15,392 nucleotides of DNA from Thermodesulfobacteriota bacterium (GTDB taxonomy: Bacteria; Desulfobacterota; BSN033; UBA1163), in NCBI GenBank assembly GCA_030024065.1, contig JASEIE010000045.1, positions 1 to 15,392 on the forward strand, given 5' to 3'. Shown here piece by piece: positions 1 through 6,489 of this stretch; the first letter of the stretch is position 1; each line of letters opens with the position of its first letter. The notes under the pieces are model-generated. The model worked only from the letters and a program-made list of their open reading frames with translations, ran no database searches and was not told the origin of the DNA. Position numbers and translations under genes: made by a program.

Positions 1-2
1 CG

Positions 3-215
3 GAATGTTTTACAGAGGGCACGGTGATCTATATCAATCAACAACATCCTCTCTATCAGAGGGAAGTTAAGAAACCGGATACCTATATATTGAACGTCAC
101 GAGATTGATCACACAGGAGATCTCGTTGATGAAGGACACAAGGAATCCCCGCCAGGCCTTTTTAAGACAGAGCAAACTTCTGAGAGATGCCTTCATTGAG
201 CCTCCTGCCGGTTAA
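3..215 (+). CDS. C-terminal end of an unidentified protein (5' end outside window)
   Basis: This frame is open from the left edge of the window (codons starting at base 3) to the TAA at 213-215, so it is the last ~70 residues of a longer protein rather than a small gene. The tail contains a NQQHPLY stretch followed by two amphipathic helices, ending in IEPPAG. A 'hydrophobic-N-x-x-HPLY' segment near the C-terminus reminds me of the tail of Hsp90/histidine-kinase-like ATPase proteins (HATPase_c_3 type), but this is a weak impression from memory and no ATPase motif lies inside the window. It converges on the TRAP permease gene, with only 18 bases between the two stop codons and no obvious terminator there. 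Coding is moderately sure, identity is not. Confidence 0.45.
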   Translation, partial: ECFTEGTVIYINQQHPLYQREVKKPDTYILNVTRLITQEISLMKDTRNPRQAFLRQSKLLRDAFIEPPAG

Positions 216-233
216 TCTTATACCGTCGCGGCA

Positions 234-2087
234 TCAATTTTTATAGATCCATTTCCGGTCCCAGACAACGATGATCGTTCCGATCAAACCGATCAGATCC
301 CAGAGCCAGTGATTTACAATCCATAGAATCCCCAGGGCCAGCAAGACGAGCCTGCCTGCAATGTTCAATTCCCTTCGAAACTGTCCGATAAACCCTGCGC
401 TCAGGAGGGTCATGGCCATGGTCGTCCGGATGATGCATAAAATAGTATCCAGGAGACCTCCTATGATAAGAAGGAGGGAGTTGTCATAGATAAAGACAAA
501 GGGCAATAAGAAAGCGGCATAGCTCAACCGGAGACTGTAGCGGGCGGTCTGTATCCAATCGGCTTCAGCCATTCCCGAGGCAATAAAGACAGCGCCACAG
601 ACAGGAGGGGTGATGGCGGAGAGGATGGCGAAATAGAAGATGAAAAGGTGGGCCGCGAGCGGATGGATGCCCAGTTTAATCAGCACAGGAGCGGCCACAA
701 TGGCAGCCATGATATAGGCGGCCGTGGTGGGGACCTCCATTCCGAGAATGATGCAGGTGACCATGGTGAGGACCAGCGTGAGGAAGAGAATGCCTCCGCT
801 AAAATCGACAATGAAAGTGGAGATCTTCACGCCCAATCCGGTATAGGAGAGAATGGCGATGATGATCTGGGCACAGGCGCAGATGCTGGCGATCATGGCA
901 ACCTGGGAAGCGCCTTCCTGAACCGCTCCCTTTATTTTTGTTAAGAAGGTCCGATCCAATTTCCAGTCGAGCGTGAAGAAGGCCAGAGGAAGGGTGCTCA
1001 GCGTGGCCCAGAAGGCAGCGTACTGCGGAGTGTAATAACGAAGGAGAAAAAAGATCAGGATCGAAAAAGGGATGATGAAGAAACTGCTTGCCCCGAGGGT
1101 TTCAGGCCAGGAGGGGATCTCCTTCGCCTCAAGCCCGTGAAGGCCATCCCTCATGGCAAAGAAATGGATTCCCATCCAGACGGTGAAAAAGTAGAGGACA
1201 GCCGGCAGGGAGGCGGCCATGGCAATTTTGAGGTAGGGAGTCTGGGTCAATTCGGCCATGATGAAGGCCCCTGCGCCCATGATGGGAGGCATGATTTGCC
1301 CTCCTGTTGAGGCCACGGCCTCCACAGCCGCGGCAAAGGGAGGGCGGAATCCCAGTTTCTTCATCATGGGGATGGTGAAGGCGCCTGTGGTGACCACATT
1401 GGCAGAAGCGCTTCCGGAAATGGTTCCAAACATGGCGCTGGCCACGGTTGCCACTTTGGCCGGCCCGCCTTTCAATCTTCCTGCGAGGCGAATGGAAATT
1501 TTTCTAAACCCGGTTCCCCCTCCTGTGTAGCCGATGAACGCACCCAGAAAGACGAAGATGGCGATGATATTGGCCGAAATTCCTGTGAGCTGGCCCCAGA
1601 GGCCTCCGGTCGTCAGATAGAGCAACCCCATGACCTGGGAGAGGTCGTACTTCACATGGCCGAAATAGCCAGGAATGTGATGGCCATAAAGGGCGTAGAG
1701 GAGGAAGAGAAGGGTGATCGCAGGAAGCACGGGCTTGATCATCCTTCGCGCGCATTCCAGCACGATCAGCACCATGGCCAGACCCATCAGGGTCTGATAG
1801 GGGTTCTTGACAATCCCGAACTGATTGAGCACCCCTTCGAAGTCGATAATGATGTAAATGCAGAGAAAGAGTCCAAGAGAAGTTAAAGTCAGGTTGACGA
1901 TGAGGGCCAAACGATTTGTCGGTTTCTTTCCGGCTAAAAAGATGATCGGAATGGCGAGCCCTAAATGGATCGACCTTTCAATCAGATTCGGGATGAAGGC
2001 ATAGATGGGAAGAAGCAGGGAAAAGAGCGCCAGGAGGATGGAGAAGATGAAGGTGACAGGAGAGATGCTCTTATAGATTTTTTCCAT
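234..2087 (-). CDS. TRAP transporter fused permease (DctQ-DctM type, TAXI family)
   Basis: The 617-aa polytopic inner-membrane protein fuses the small (DctQ-like) and large (DctM-like) subunits of a tripartite ATP-independent periplasmic transporter, which uses an ion gradient to import an organic anion delivered by a binding protein. Residues ~10-115 hold about four membrane helices (the small-subunit part). The rest is the 12-helix large subunit, with its hallmark stretches SGSASANVV (~224-232) and GGQIMPPIMGAGAF (~262-275). Fused permeases paired with TAXI binding proteins are the usual arrangement, and the length is normal. It lies downstream of its binding-protein gene, 66 bases away, across a strong hairpin. 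No good Shine-Dalgarno sequence is seen before the ATG at 2087. Membrane segments continue to the very C-terminus. The substrate cannot be read from sequence. Confidence 0.93.
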   Translation of the reverse strand: MEKIYKSISPVTFIFSILLALFSLLLPIYAFIPNLIERSIHLGLAIPIIFLAGKKPTNRLALIVNLTLTSLGLFLCIYIIIDFEGVLNQFGIVKNPYQTLMGLAMVLIVLECARRMIKPVLPAITLLFLLYALYGHHIPGYFGHVKYDLSQVMGLLYLTTGGLWGQLTGISANIIAIFVFLGAFIGYTGGGTGFRKISIRLAGRLKGGPAKVATVASAMFGTISGSASANVVTTGAFTIPMMKKLGFRPPFAAAVEAVASTGGQIMPPIMGAGAFIMAELTQTPYLKIAMAASLPAVLYFFTVWMGIHFFAMRDGLHGLEAKEIPSWPETLGASSFFIIPFSILIFFLLRYYTPQYAAFWATLSTLPLAFFTLDWKLDRTFLTKIKGAVQEGASQVAMIASICACAQIIIAILSYTGLGVKISTFIVDFSGGILFLTLVLTMVTCIILGMEVPTTAAYIMAAIVAAPVLIKLGIHPLAAHLFIFYFAILSAITPPVCGAVFIASGMAEADWIQTARYSLRLSYAAFLLPFVFIYDNSLLLIIGGLLDTILCIIRTTMAMTLLSAGFIGQFRRELNIAGRLVLLALGILWIVNHWLWDLIGLIGTIIVVWDRKWIYKN

Positions 2088-2101
2088 GACCCATGGAGAT
2101 G

Positions 2102-2143
2102 GAGGGACAGGAAGAGCTGTAAGTGATGGGGTTCCTGTCCCTC
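2102..2143 (-). promoter_or_regulatory. Intercistronic stem-loop between TRAP binding protein and permease
   Basis: GAGGGACAGGAA at 2102-2113 and TTCCTGTCCCTC at 2132-2143 form a perfect 12-bp stem with an 18-nt loop. The structure begins 11 bases after the binding-protein stop codon and ends about 15 bases before the permease ATG. There is no U-run after it on the minus strand, so it does not look like a full intrinsic terminator. In binding-protein transporter operons such hairpins often protect the upstream message so that more binding protein than permease is made. That role here is inferred. Confidence 0.7.
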
Positions 2144-2153
2144 AGATATTTCA

Positions 2154-3119
2154 TTATCTCATAGAAGGCGGGATGTCCACACCAACCTCGCTATAATACT
2201 TTAGCGCTCCCGGATGAATCTTCGCCACACCGTATTTAATCCCCTTGATATCAAGGACTTTACCGATGGGGTGGGCCTCGGCCAGAATCCTTCTGTTTTC
2301 CCAGAAAGCCCTGGTCACTTTGTAGGCAATGTCTTCGGGAAGGTCGTCTGTGGTATAGGTTAGAACAGGGGAGGCAACGGTTCTCACATCGTAATCGATC
2401 CCCTTGTAGGTTCCGGCCGGGATGGTTGTGAGAGAATAGGTGGGATCAATTTCGAAAAGCTTTCTGAATTCCGCCTCTCCCATCACAAGAAGCCGGACAG
2501 GAGTGGTTGCGGTGATCTCCATGACCATGGGTGTTGGAAAGGGGCTCCCGGTAGTGAAACCAACAGCCCTGCGATTGACCACCGCATCGACACCTTCCTT
2601 TAAATCTACGGCAGGAAGATCGATCTTTCCTTCGAGATCATAGATTTTCAGAATGAGTTTGGTGAGTCGTTCCGTGGCTGTCCCAATTCCTCCGGGGATA
2701 AATCGCTTTCCCTCGAGGTCCCGGATGGTCCTGACCCCGCTGTCCTCTCTCACCACCCAATGGACGGTAACACCTGGAATGGGCCAGAGTGTCCGGATCC
2801 TCTCATATCCTCCCTCATCGAAAGGTTTTGTTTTTTTCAATGCCTGCGCGATGAGGTCCGAAGTGGAGGTGAAAATAAAATGGCTTCGCGTCCTCGCCTC
2901 CTTCACATTGGCAACCGATCCAAGGCTCTCTTCGACCGAAGCCTCAATTCCGGGGACGGTCATGATGGCCTTTGCCATCCCCATGGCCAGGGCATAATAA
3001 GAAGTGCCTGCCCTCGCCGATTTGACAACGAGCCGTGTTTGGGCCAGAACCTCACCCGTGAAAAACAGACTGCTAAAGAGCAGAACAAGAGCGACACAAA
3101 CTATCTTCTTTCTGTTCAT
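2154..3119 (-). CDS. TAXI family TRAP transporter solute-binding protein
   Basis: This periplasmic binding protein captures the substrate and hands it to the fused permease encoded next. The start was chosen at the third of three consecutive ATGs (3119), 7 bases after the AAGGAGG at 3128-3134; an upstream in-frame start at 3149 would precede that ribosome site and is unlikely. This gives 321 aa with a clear signal peptide (MNRKK, hydrophobic core, cleavage probably after EVLA at ~26). The mature protein starts with the TAXI-type fold: a KSARAGTSYYALA segment in place of the commoner GGTGGTYYPLG, GGIGTATERL in the middle, and a C-terminal YYSEVGVDIPPS, typical of the family. The altered N-terminal glycine motif may reflect different ligand specificity. 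The ligand is unknown; characterised TAXI proteins bind organic acids or amino acids. Confidence 0.92.
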   Translation of the reverse strand: MNRKKIVCVALVLLFSSLFFTGEVLAQTRLVVKSARAGTSYYALAMGMAKAIMTVPGIEASVEESLGSVANVKEARTRSHFIFTSTSDLIAQALKKTKPFDEGGYERIRTLWPIPGVTVHWVVREDSGVRTIRDLEGKRFIPGGIGTATERLTKLILKIYDLEGKIDLPAVDLKEGVDAVVNRRAVGFTTGSPFPTPMVMEITATTPVRLLVMGEAEFRKLFEIDPTYSLTTIPAGTYKGIDYDVRTVASPVLTYTTDDLPEDIAYKVTRAFWENRRILAEAHPIGKVLDIKGIKYGVAKIHPGALKYYSEVGVDIPPSMR

Positions 3120-3184
3120 CATCATCCCTCCTTTTTGTTTTTGATCCACCCAGGGGTTCCCTGAAATGATTAACGGTGGCTCAA

Positions 3185-3213
3185 AGTATTACACAAAATC
3201 GTCGGACAATCAA
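3185..3213 (-). promoter_or_regulatory. Possible sigma-70-like promoter for the TRAP operon
   Basis: On the minus strand TTGATT (3208-3213) is followed after 17 bases by AATACT (3185-3190). Each hexamer matches the consensus at four of six positions. It lies ~65 bases upstream of the binding-protein start, the only gap ahead of this operon. This is a weak, by-eye match. Confidence 0.3.
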
Positions 3214-3263
3214 TTGTAAGAGTTTTTAACCTATTGATGAGGAGCAATATCCGTGATATATTT

Positions 3264-3403
3264 ACCCCGTTAGAAATAATGCCCGCTGCTCTGCAGCGGG
3301 GTTACATTTCAGATTAATTCCGCCTGCCTGCCCCGCCCTCGGTCGGGACCGGGGCCGGTAGGCAGGGCGGGGTTTAATGCCCCGCTGGAATTTCTAACGG
3401 GGT
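3264..3403. repeat. Compound inverted repeat (~140 bp) with nested hairpins
   Basis: A perfect 14-bp inverted repeat bounds the element: ACCCCGTTAGAAAT at 3264-3277 and its complement at 3390-3403. Inside are an 8-bp stem with a 3-nt loop (CCCGCTGC 3282-3289 with GCAGCGGG 3293-3300) and a GC-rich stem (CCCCGCCCT 3331-3339 with AGGGCGGGG 3364-3372). A competing pairing joins CCTGCCT (3323-3329) to AGGCAGG (3360-3366). There is no room for a transposase. It resembles a small non-autonomous palindromic element (MITE- or REP-like) into which the CCTGCC-type palindrome seen again near 5251 and 14603 has been inserted. It lies between the 59-aa gene and the TRAP operon. Confidence 0.75.
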
Positions 3404-3429
3404 TTACTGCGGTAAGTATCATTACCAAA

Positions 3430-3609
3430 TTATTCTTCACCGTTATGTTCACTATTATCTTCAGTTTCTTTATCCGACTTTCTCTTTTTTAATCCTCTTC
3501 TGAACCCTGAGATGAGAAGCCAAAGGACAATGAGGACGATGCCAATGGCTAAAAAGTTCGGCGCCCCGATCTTTATTAAAAATTCTGAGAAGGTTTCAAC
3601 CGTCTCCAT
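3430..3609 (-). CDS. 59-aa single-span membrane protein, function unknown
   Basis: An ORF of 59 codons begins at ATG 3609, only 13 bases after the comM stop codon, and ends with TAA at 3430. The protein starts METVETFSEF, has one strongly hydrophobic segment (about residues 19-36, including AIGIVLIVLWLLISG), then a basic stretch RRGLKKRKSDK and an acidic, hydrophilic tail EDNSEHNGEE. The positive charges after the helix predict a cytoplasmic C-terminus. The tight spacing suggests translational coupling with comM. No strong Shine-Dalgarno site is visible, and coupling would reduce the need for one. I do not recognise the family. The membrane-protein layout, the charge distribution and the junction with comM argue that it is a real gene rather than a chance frame. 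Confidence 0.6.
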   Translation of the reverse strand: METVETFSEFLIKIGAPNFLAIGIVLIVLWLLISGFRRGLKKRKSDKETEDNSEHNGEE

Positions 3610-3622
3610 CTTGTCGCCGGGT

Positions 3623-5155
3623 TTATGAAATCAGATTTCGGTCCAGGGTGCGGTACTGGATGGCTTCAGAGAGGTGAGCGGGTTGGATGTCATCCTGGCC
3701 CTCCAGATCGGCGATGGTTCGGGCCACCTTCAAGATCCGAGTATAAGCCCTGGCGCTCAATCCAAATTTATCAATGGCCATCTCGAGCAACTTCTGGCTC
3801 GCCTCATCAATCTGACAGTACTTTTTGATATGGCGGTTCGACATCTGGGCATTACAGTAAATCTTCATTCCTTTGAACCGATTGAGTTGAACCCTCTGGG
3901 ATCCATCGACCCTTCTTTTGATCTCACGGGAGGGTTCTCCTGAATCACGGCTTGCCAGGTCCCGGTACTTCACCGCTGGAACTTCAATATGGATATCGAT
4001 CCGATCCATTAAAGGCCCGGAGATCTTGGAGCGATAGCGTTGAATCTGGGGAATGGTGCAAGTGCATTCATTATTGGGATCACTGTAATAACCGCAGGGA
4101 CAGGGGTTCATCGCAGCGAGGAGCATGAAGCGGGCAGGATAGGTGAGGGAGGTGGCTGCCCGGGAAATGGTCACCCTTTCCTCTTCCAGGGGTTGCCGCA
4201 TCACCTCCAGGACATTCTTCTTAAATTCAGGAAGTTCGTCCAGGAAGAGGACTCCGTTATGAGAGAGGCTCACCTCTCCTGGTTTTGGGATTTGGCCTCC
4301 TCCGATCAGGCCTGCATCGGAGATGGTGTGATGGGGATTTCGAAAGGGTCGGGTGACGATGAGGGCGCTGTCTGAGGGAATGAGCCCAAGCACACTGTGA
4401 ATCTTCGTGGTTTCAATGCTCTCCTCAAAATTCATATCCGGCAGGATCGTGGGAAGGCGTTTTGCCAGCATCGTCTTTCCAGAGCCTGGAGGACCGATCA
4501 TGATCACATTGTGTCCTCCTGCAGCAGCCACTTCCAGACAGCGCTTCACATGCTCCTGCCCCTTCACCTCGTTGAAATCAACTTGATAGTTCATCTCCGT
4601 CTTAAAGACTTCATCAAGGTCAATGACAACAGGATCGATATGAAGGTCGCCGTTTAAGAATTCAACGCAATCAGAGAGGGTATCCAGAGGAAGCACTTCA
4701 ATCCCGTTCACCACAGAGGCCTCTTTTGAGTTCCCTCTGGGGAGCAAGATTCCCCGAAGGCCTGCATCCCTTGCGGCAACGGCAATGGGTAAAGTCCCTC
4801 TGACAGGTTTGACCTGGCCGTCGAGGGAGAGTTCGCCGATGATGAAGTACCGGCCCAGTCTTCCCTTCTGGACCACTTCTGTGGCAGCCAATATGCCAAT
4901 GGCCATGGGAAGGTCGAAGGCAGCCCCCTCCTTCTTGATATTGGCTGGAGCAAGATTGACCGTGATCCGCCGGGGAGGGAAGTCGTATCCGCAGTTCTTG
5001 ACGGCTGCCTTGACCCTGTCCTTTGACTCTTTGACCGCCCCTTCGGGAAGGCCAACCGTCGCAAAAGCGGGAAGCCCCTGGGCGATGTCCACTTCGACTT
5101 CCACCACATAGGCGTCAATCCCAAAAACAGCGCTGCTGAGGACTCGGGCTAACAT
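3623..5155 (-). CDS. comM: ComM/YifB family Mg-chelatase-like AAA+ ATPase
   Basis: The full-length 510-aa protein belongs to the YifB/ComM family. In Vibrio the member ComM is a hexameric branch-migration helicase that helps integrate transforming DNA; in most other bacteria the role is unproven. Residues 1-~170 are the N-terminal ChlI/Lon-protease-like domain ([14 protein letters not shown] start, [11 protein letters not shown] near 67-77). The AAA+ core has Walker A GPPGSGKT (221-228) and Walker B VLFLDE (302-307). It also carries the family's cysteine insertion PCPCGYY...CTC (351-366), likely metal binding, followed by [14 protein letters not shown], and the C-terminal helical lid. All key residues are present. 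No strong Shine-Dalgarno site is seen ahead of ATG 5155. It is transcribed together with the 59-aa gene downstream and has no other competence gene nearby. Confidence 0.95.
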   Translation of the reverse strand: MLARVLSSAVFGIDAYVVEVEVDIAQGLPAFATVGLPEGAVKESKDRVKAAVKNCGYDFPPRRITVNLAPANIKKEGAAFDLPMAIGILAATEVVQKGRLGRYFIIGELSLDGQVKPVRGTLPIAVAARDAGLRGILLPRGNSKEASVVNGIEVLPLDTLSDCVEFLNGDLHIDPVVIDLDEVFKTEMNYQVDFNEVKGQEHVKRCLEVAAAGGHNVIMIGPPGSGKTMLAKRLPTILPDMNFEESIETTKIHSVLGLIPSDSALIVTRPFRNPHHTISDAGLIGGGQIPKPGEVSLSHNGVLFLDELPEFKKNVLEVMRQPLEEERVTISRAATSLTYPARFMLLAAMNPCPCGYYSDPNNECTCTIPQIQRYRSKISGPLMDRIDIHIEVPAVKYRDLASRDSGEPSREIKRRVDGSQRVQLNRFKGMKIYCNAQMSNRHIKKYCQIDEASQKLLEMAIDKFGLSARAYTRILKVARTIADLEGQDDIQPAHLSEAIQYRTLDRNLIS

Positions 5156-5231
5156 AAGTGGTTTATACCAGAAACGGATTAAACAGACAACTAAAAATTC
5201 ATCTTACTTTAAAAAAATCCCATAAAAACCC

Positions 5232-5285
5232 CTCTCCCCTGGCGGGAGAGCCTGCCTGCTGCAAGCAGGGCTTAAGGTGAGAGGG
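5232..5285. repeat. Short palindromic repeat with a second palindrome inserted in it
   Basis: CTCTCCC (5232-5238) and GGGAGAG (5244-5250) form a 7-bp stem with a 5-nt loop, and GGTGAGAGGG at 5276-5285 ends the unit. Between them lies a separate hairpin, CCTGCT/AGCAGG (5255-5260, 5264-5269), preceded by another CCTGC. A related but uninterrupted GC-rich unit ending GGTGAGGGG lies at 14691-14736, which suggests that here one dispersed palindrome has jumped into another. It sits between comM and vapC, where no gene is seen over about 230 bases. Confidence 0.55.
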
Positions 5286-5323
5286 TTCTGGGTTCCGGGG
5301 TCGCATCTTCAATTGTCAATTGC

Positions 5324-5356
5324 GTCGCTCCTCCCAGCGGGAGCGTGGATTGAAAC
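5324..5356 (+). CRISPR. Orphan CRISPR repeat (type I-C-like), single copy
   Basis: The 33 bases open with GTCGCTCC, contain an internal stem (GCTCC/GGAGC, or alternatively CTCCC/GGGAG) and end with the characteristic GCGTGGATTGAAAC. This is the pattern of type I-C repeats (GTCGC, stem, GCGTGGATTGAAAC). Only one copy is present: no second repeat occurs at spacer distance on either side and no cas gene is in the window. A 9-bp inverted repeat, GGTTCTGGG (5284-5292) and CCCAGAACC (5357-5365), flanks it. It is therefore a relic, a stray copy, or part of a palindromic element that merely looks like a repeat, not an array. Confidence 0.55.
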
Positions 5357-5388
5357 CCCAGAACCGTGCGTGTTAAGGTGTATGAAAA

Positions 5389-5784
5389 TCAGGGGTTGTT
5401 TTGGGGAACGGGGTAGAATTTGAGTTCTGCAATTGGATAGTGCTTTGTATTGTAGGTGACGAGGGTGAGGTCGTGTATTATACAGGTACTGGCGATGATG
5501 GCATCTGGCAAGTCTATGGTTACCCCCTTGGCCCTATATTCACGAATCAGTCTGGCTGCATGGTTCGCTATTTCCATATTGACATCTAAAATTCTCAAAG
5601 ATTTAAAAAAACGATCCGTTTTTTCCTCTTCTCCTTTTTTCACCCCCAACTGAACTTCAAGAACAGAAAGAGCCGAGCAAGCTGGCAATCCGAATTTCTG
5701 TAAATCTCTTAGCATCTCGGTGACTTCCTTTCGACCTCTTAGGTGCCAAATGATCACATCAGAATCTAAAAGGAAACTATTCAT
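5389..5784 (-). CDS. vapC: VapC-like PIN-domain ribonuclease toxin
   Basis: The 131-aa PIN-domain protein is probably the toxin of a type II toxin-antitoxin pair; VapC toxins are Mg-dependent endoribonucleases that cut tRNA or rRNA. The acidic active-site residues are in the expected places: D7 in LLDSDVIIWHL, E43 in SVLEVQLGV and D94 in DLPDAIIAST. The fourth position falls in LVTYNTKHY with N112 and T113, as is usual in this subgroup. The length is typical. It follows the antitoxin gene with an 8-base overlap (5777-5784), which is usual for co-translated pairs. The next-best reading is a PIN nuclease without toxicity, but the partner gene makes this unlikely. The exact RNA target cannot be told from sequence. 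Confidence 0.9.
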   Translation of the reverse strand: MNSFLLDSDVIIWHLRGRKEVTEMLRDLQKFGLPACSALSVLEVQLGVKKGEEEKTDRFFKSLRILDVNMEIANHAARLIREYRAKGVTIDLPDAIIASTCIIHDLTLVTYNTKHYPIAELKFYPVPQNNP

Positions 5785-6046
5785 TTGCGATCCCCTTCAG
5801 CCTTTTTCGATAGGACTGCCTCTTCTCTTTCACATATTGCTCCACATCCTTCCCGGTTTTTAACTCAGGATGGCTCTTGTCACTCCATGCCCCCCTTGTT
5901 TCTTCCAGCGTTTTCAAAAAGCGCTCCCTTTCCAGTTTTTCCCGGGTCGCTTCAGCAATGAAGAGGCTCCTTCTTCTTTTTCCGGCAATTTGGTCTACCT
6001 CCTCAAGGATTTCATGGGGTAGCACAAGATGAGCTTTCGTTTTCAT
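5777..6046 (-). CDS. vapB: VapB-like antitoxin (ribbon-helix-helix type N-terminus)
   Basis: An 89-aa basic protein is encoded just upstream of, and overlapping, vapC. The N-terminus KAHLVLPHEILEEVDQIAGKR followed by RSLFIAEATREKLER fits a CopG/ribbon-helix-helix DNA-binding fold: a beta strand, helix A, then a second helix starting at RSLFIAEA. The rest is charged and likely forms the extended toxin-binding tail (WSDKSHPELKTGKDVEQYVKEKRQSYRKRL). In this family the antitoxin neutralises VapC and the complex represses its own promoter. A good promoter with inverted TGTCAAG/CTTGACA halves lies directly upstream. Start ATG 6046 has AAAGGA a few bases upstream. Assignment to the exact antitoxin family is less certain than the pairing itself. 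Confidence 0.82.
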   Translation of the reverse strand: MKTKAHLVLPHEILEEVDQIAGKRRRSLFIAEATREKLERERFLKTLEETRGAWSDKSHPELKTGKDVEQYVKEKRQSYRKRLKGIANE

Positions 6047-6084
6047 AAAGATCCTTTCTTATGGAACTATTTAGTTACATATAA

Positions 6085-6112
6085 AGTATACAAACTTGTG
6101 GAATTTTGTCAA
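6085..6112 (-). promoter_or_regulatory. Promoter of the vapBC pair
   Basis: On the minus strand a perfect TTGACA (6107-6112) is followed after 16 bases by TATACT (6085-6090), about 40 bases before the antitoxin ATG. The -35 box lies in TGTCAAG, whose inverted copy CTTGACA is at 6145-6151; this pair could be an operator for autoregulation by the antitoxin complex (inference). Confidence 0.65.
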
Positions 6113-6145
6113 GCACATAAATTTAAGGCTTCTTCTTTTTAAAAC

Positions 6146-6174
6146 TTGACAAGCAAAAAGGTCGCCGTCATACT
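6146..6174 (+). promoter_or_regulatory. Divergent promoter candidate for the 38-aa gene
   Basis: On the plus strand TTGACA (6146-6151) is followed after 17 bases by CATACT (6169-6174), 75 bases before the small gene at 6249. It runs back to back with the vapBC promoter, their -35 boxes 33 bases apart, so one regulator could act on both directions. Confidence 0.45.
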
Positions 6175-6213
6175 GGGGTTGGAACTATGGACGATGGAGA
6201 ATAGGCAATGGTT

Positions 6214-6230
6214 AATGATCAATGATCATT
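6214..6230. promoter_or_regulatory. 17-bp palindrome upstream of the 38-aa gene
   Basis: AATGATCA (6214-6221), one central base, then TGATCATT (6223-6230) is a perfect 8-bp inverted repeat. It lies between the predicted -10 box and the ribosome-binding site (the G-run at 6237-6245) of the small gene at 6249, where a repressor dimer or an RNA hairpin could act. The role is inferred only from position. Confidence 0.45.
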
Positions 6231-6248
6231 GAAGAAGGGGGGGAGATT

Positions 6249-6365
6249 ATGAATATTCTATGGATCGTCAATACGAATACGTTTTTGTTGGTGGTTCTGA
6301 TTATTATGGTTTCCTATCTCACGACACAGGTGAATGGATTGATCCGTTGGATTAAAAGGGAATGA
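6249..6365 (+). CDS. 38-aa single-helix membrane microprotein, function unknown
   Basis: This is a very short gene on the opposite strand to its neighbours. ATG 6249 is preceded by a purine-rich ribosome-binding site (G-run then AG, 6237-6245) at good spacing, and the ORF ends with TGA at 6365. The product starts MNILWIVNTN, has one hydrophobic helix (about 11-25, TFLLVVLIIMVSYL) and ends in a short amphipathic basic tail LIRWIKRE. This is the layout of small membrane regulators or type I-like toxic peptides, but I do not recognise a family. It has its own promoter candidate and a 17-bp palindrome, and lies between a toxin-antitoxin pair and cysS. Real coding is supported by the ribosome site, membrane layout and dedicated upstream region. 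Confidence 0.55.
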   Translation: MNILWIVNTNTFLLVVLIIMVSYLTTQVNGLIRWIKRE

Positions 6366-6378
6366 CATCTTTGCAACG

Positions 6379-6475
6379 GGAATAATGGAAGAATGGAATA
6401 TTGGGTTTCAATAGAAAAAATTTAGTAAGATATTATCTTCATGGATTACCCATTATTCCATTATTCCAATATTCC
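6379..6475. repeat. Inverted repeat built of 8-bp units (copy 1)
   Basis: The left arm 6379-6405 reads as three octamers starting GGAA (GGAATAAT, GGAAGAAT, GGAATATT) then GGG. The right arm 6449-6475 is CCC followed by octamer-phased ATT-CC units. The two 27-base arms pair at 24 positions, enclosing a 43-base AT-rich loop that itself contains the palindrome AAGATATTATCTT (6427-6439). Lying just downstream of cysS, it could end or protect that transcript. The same kind of element occurs at 10740-10806. Confidence 0.75.
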
Positions 6476-6489
6476 ATGTTTGACTGATA

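Noticed and set aside
5324..5356. A CRISPR array at this place
   Set aside because: Only one repeat unit is present; no second unit at spacer distance on either side, so it is reported as an orphan repeat only.
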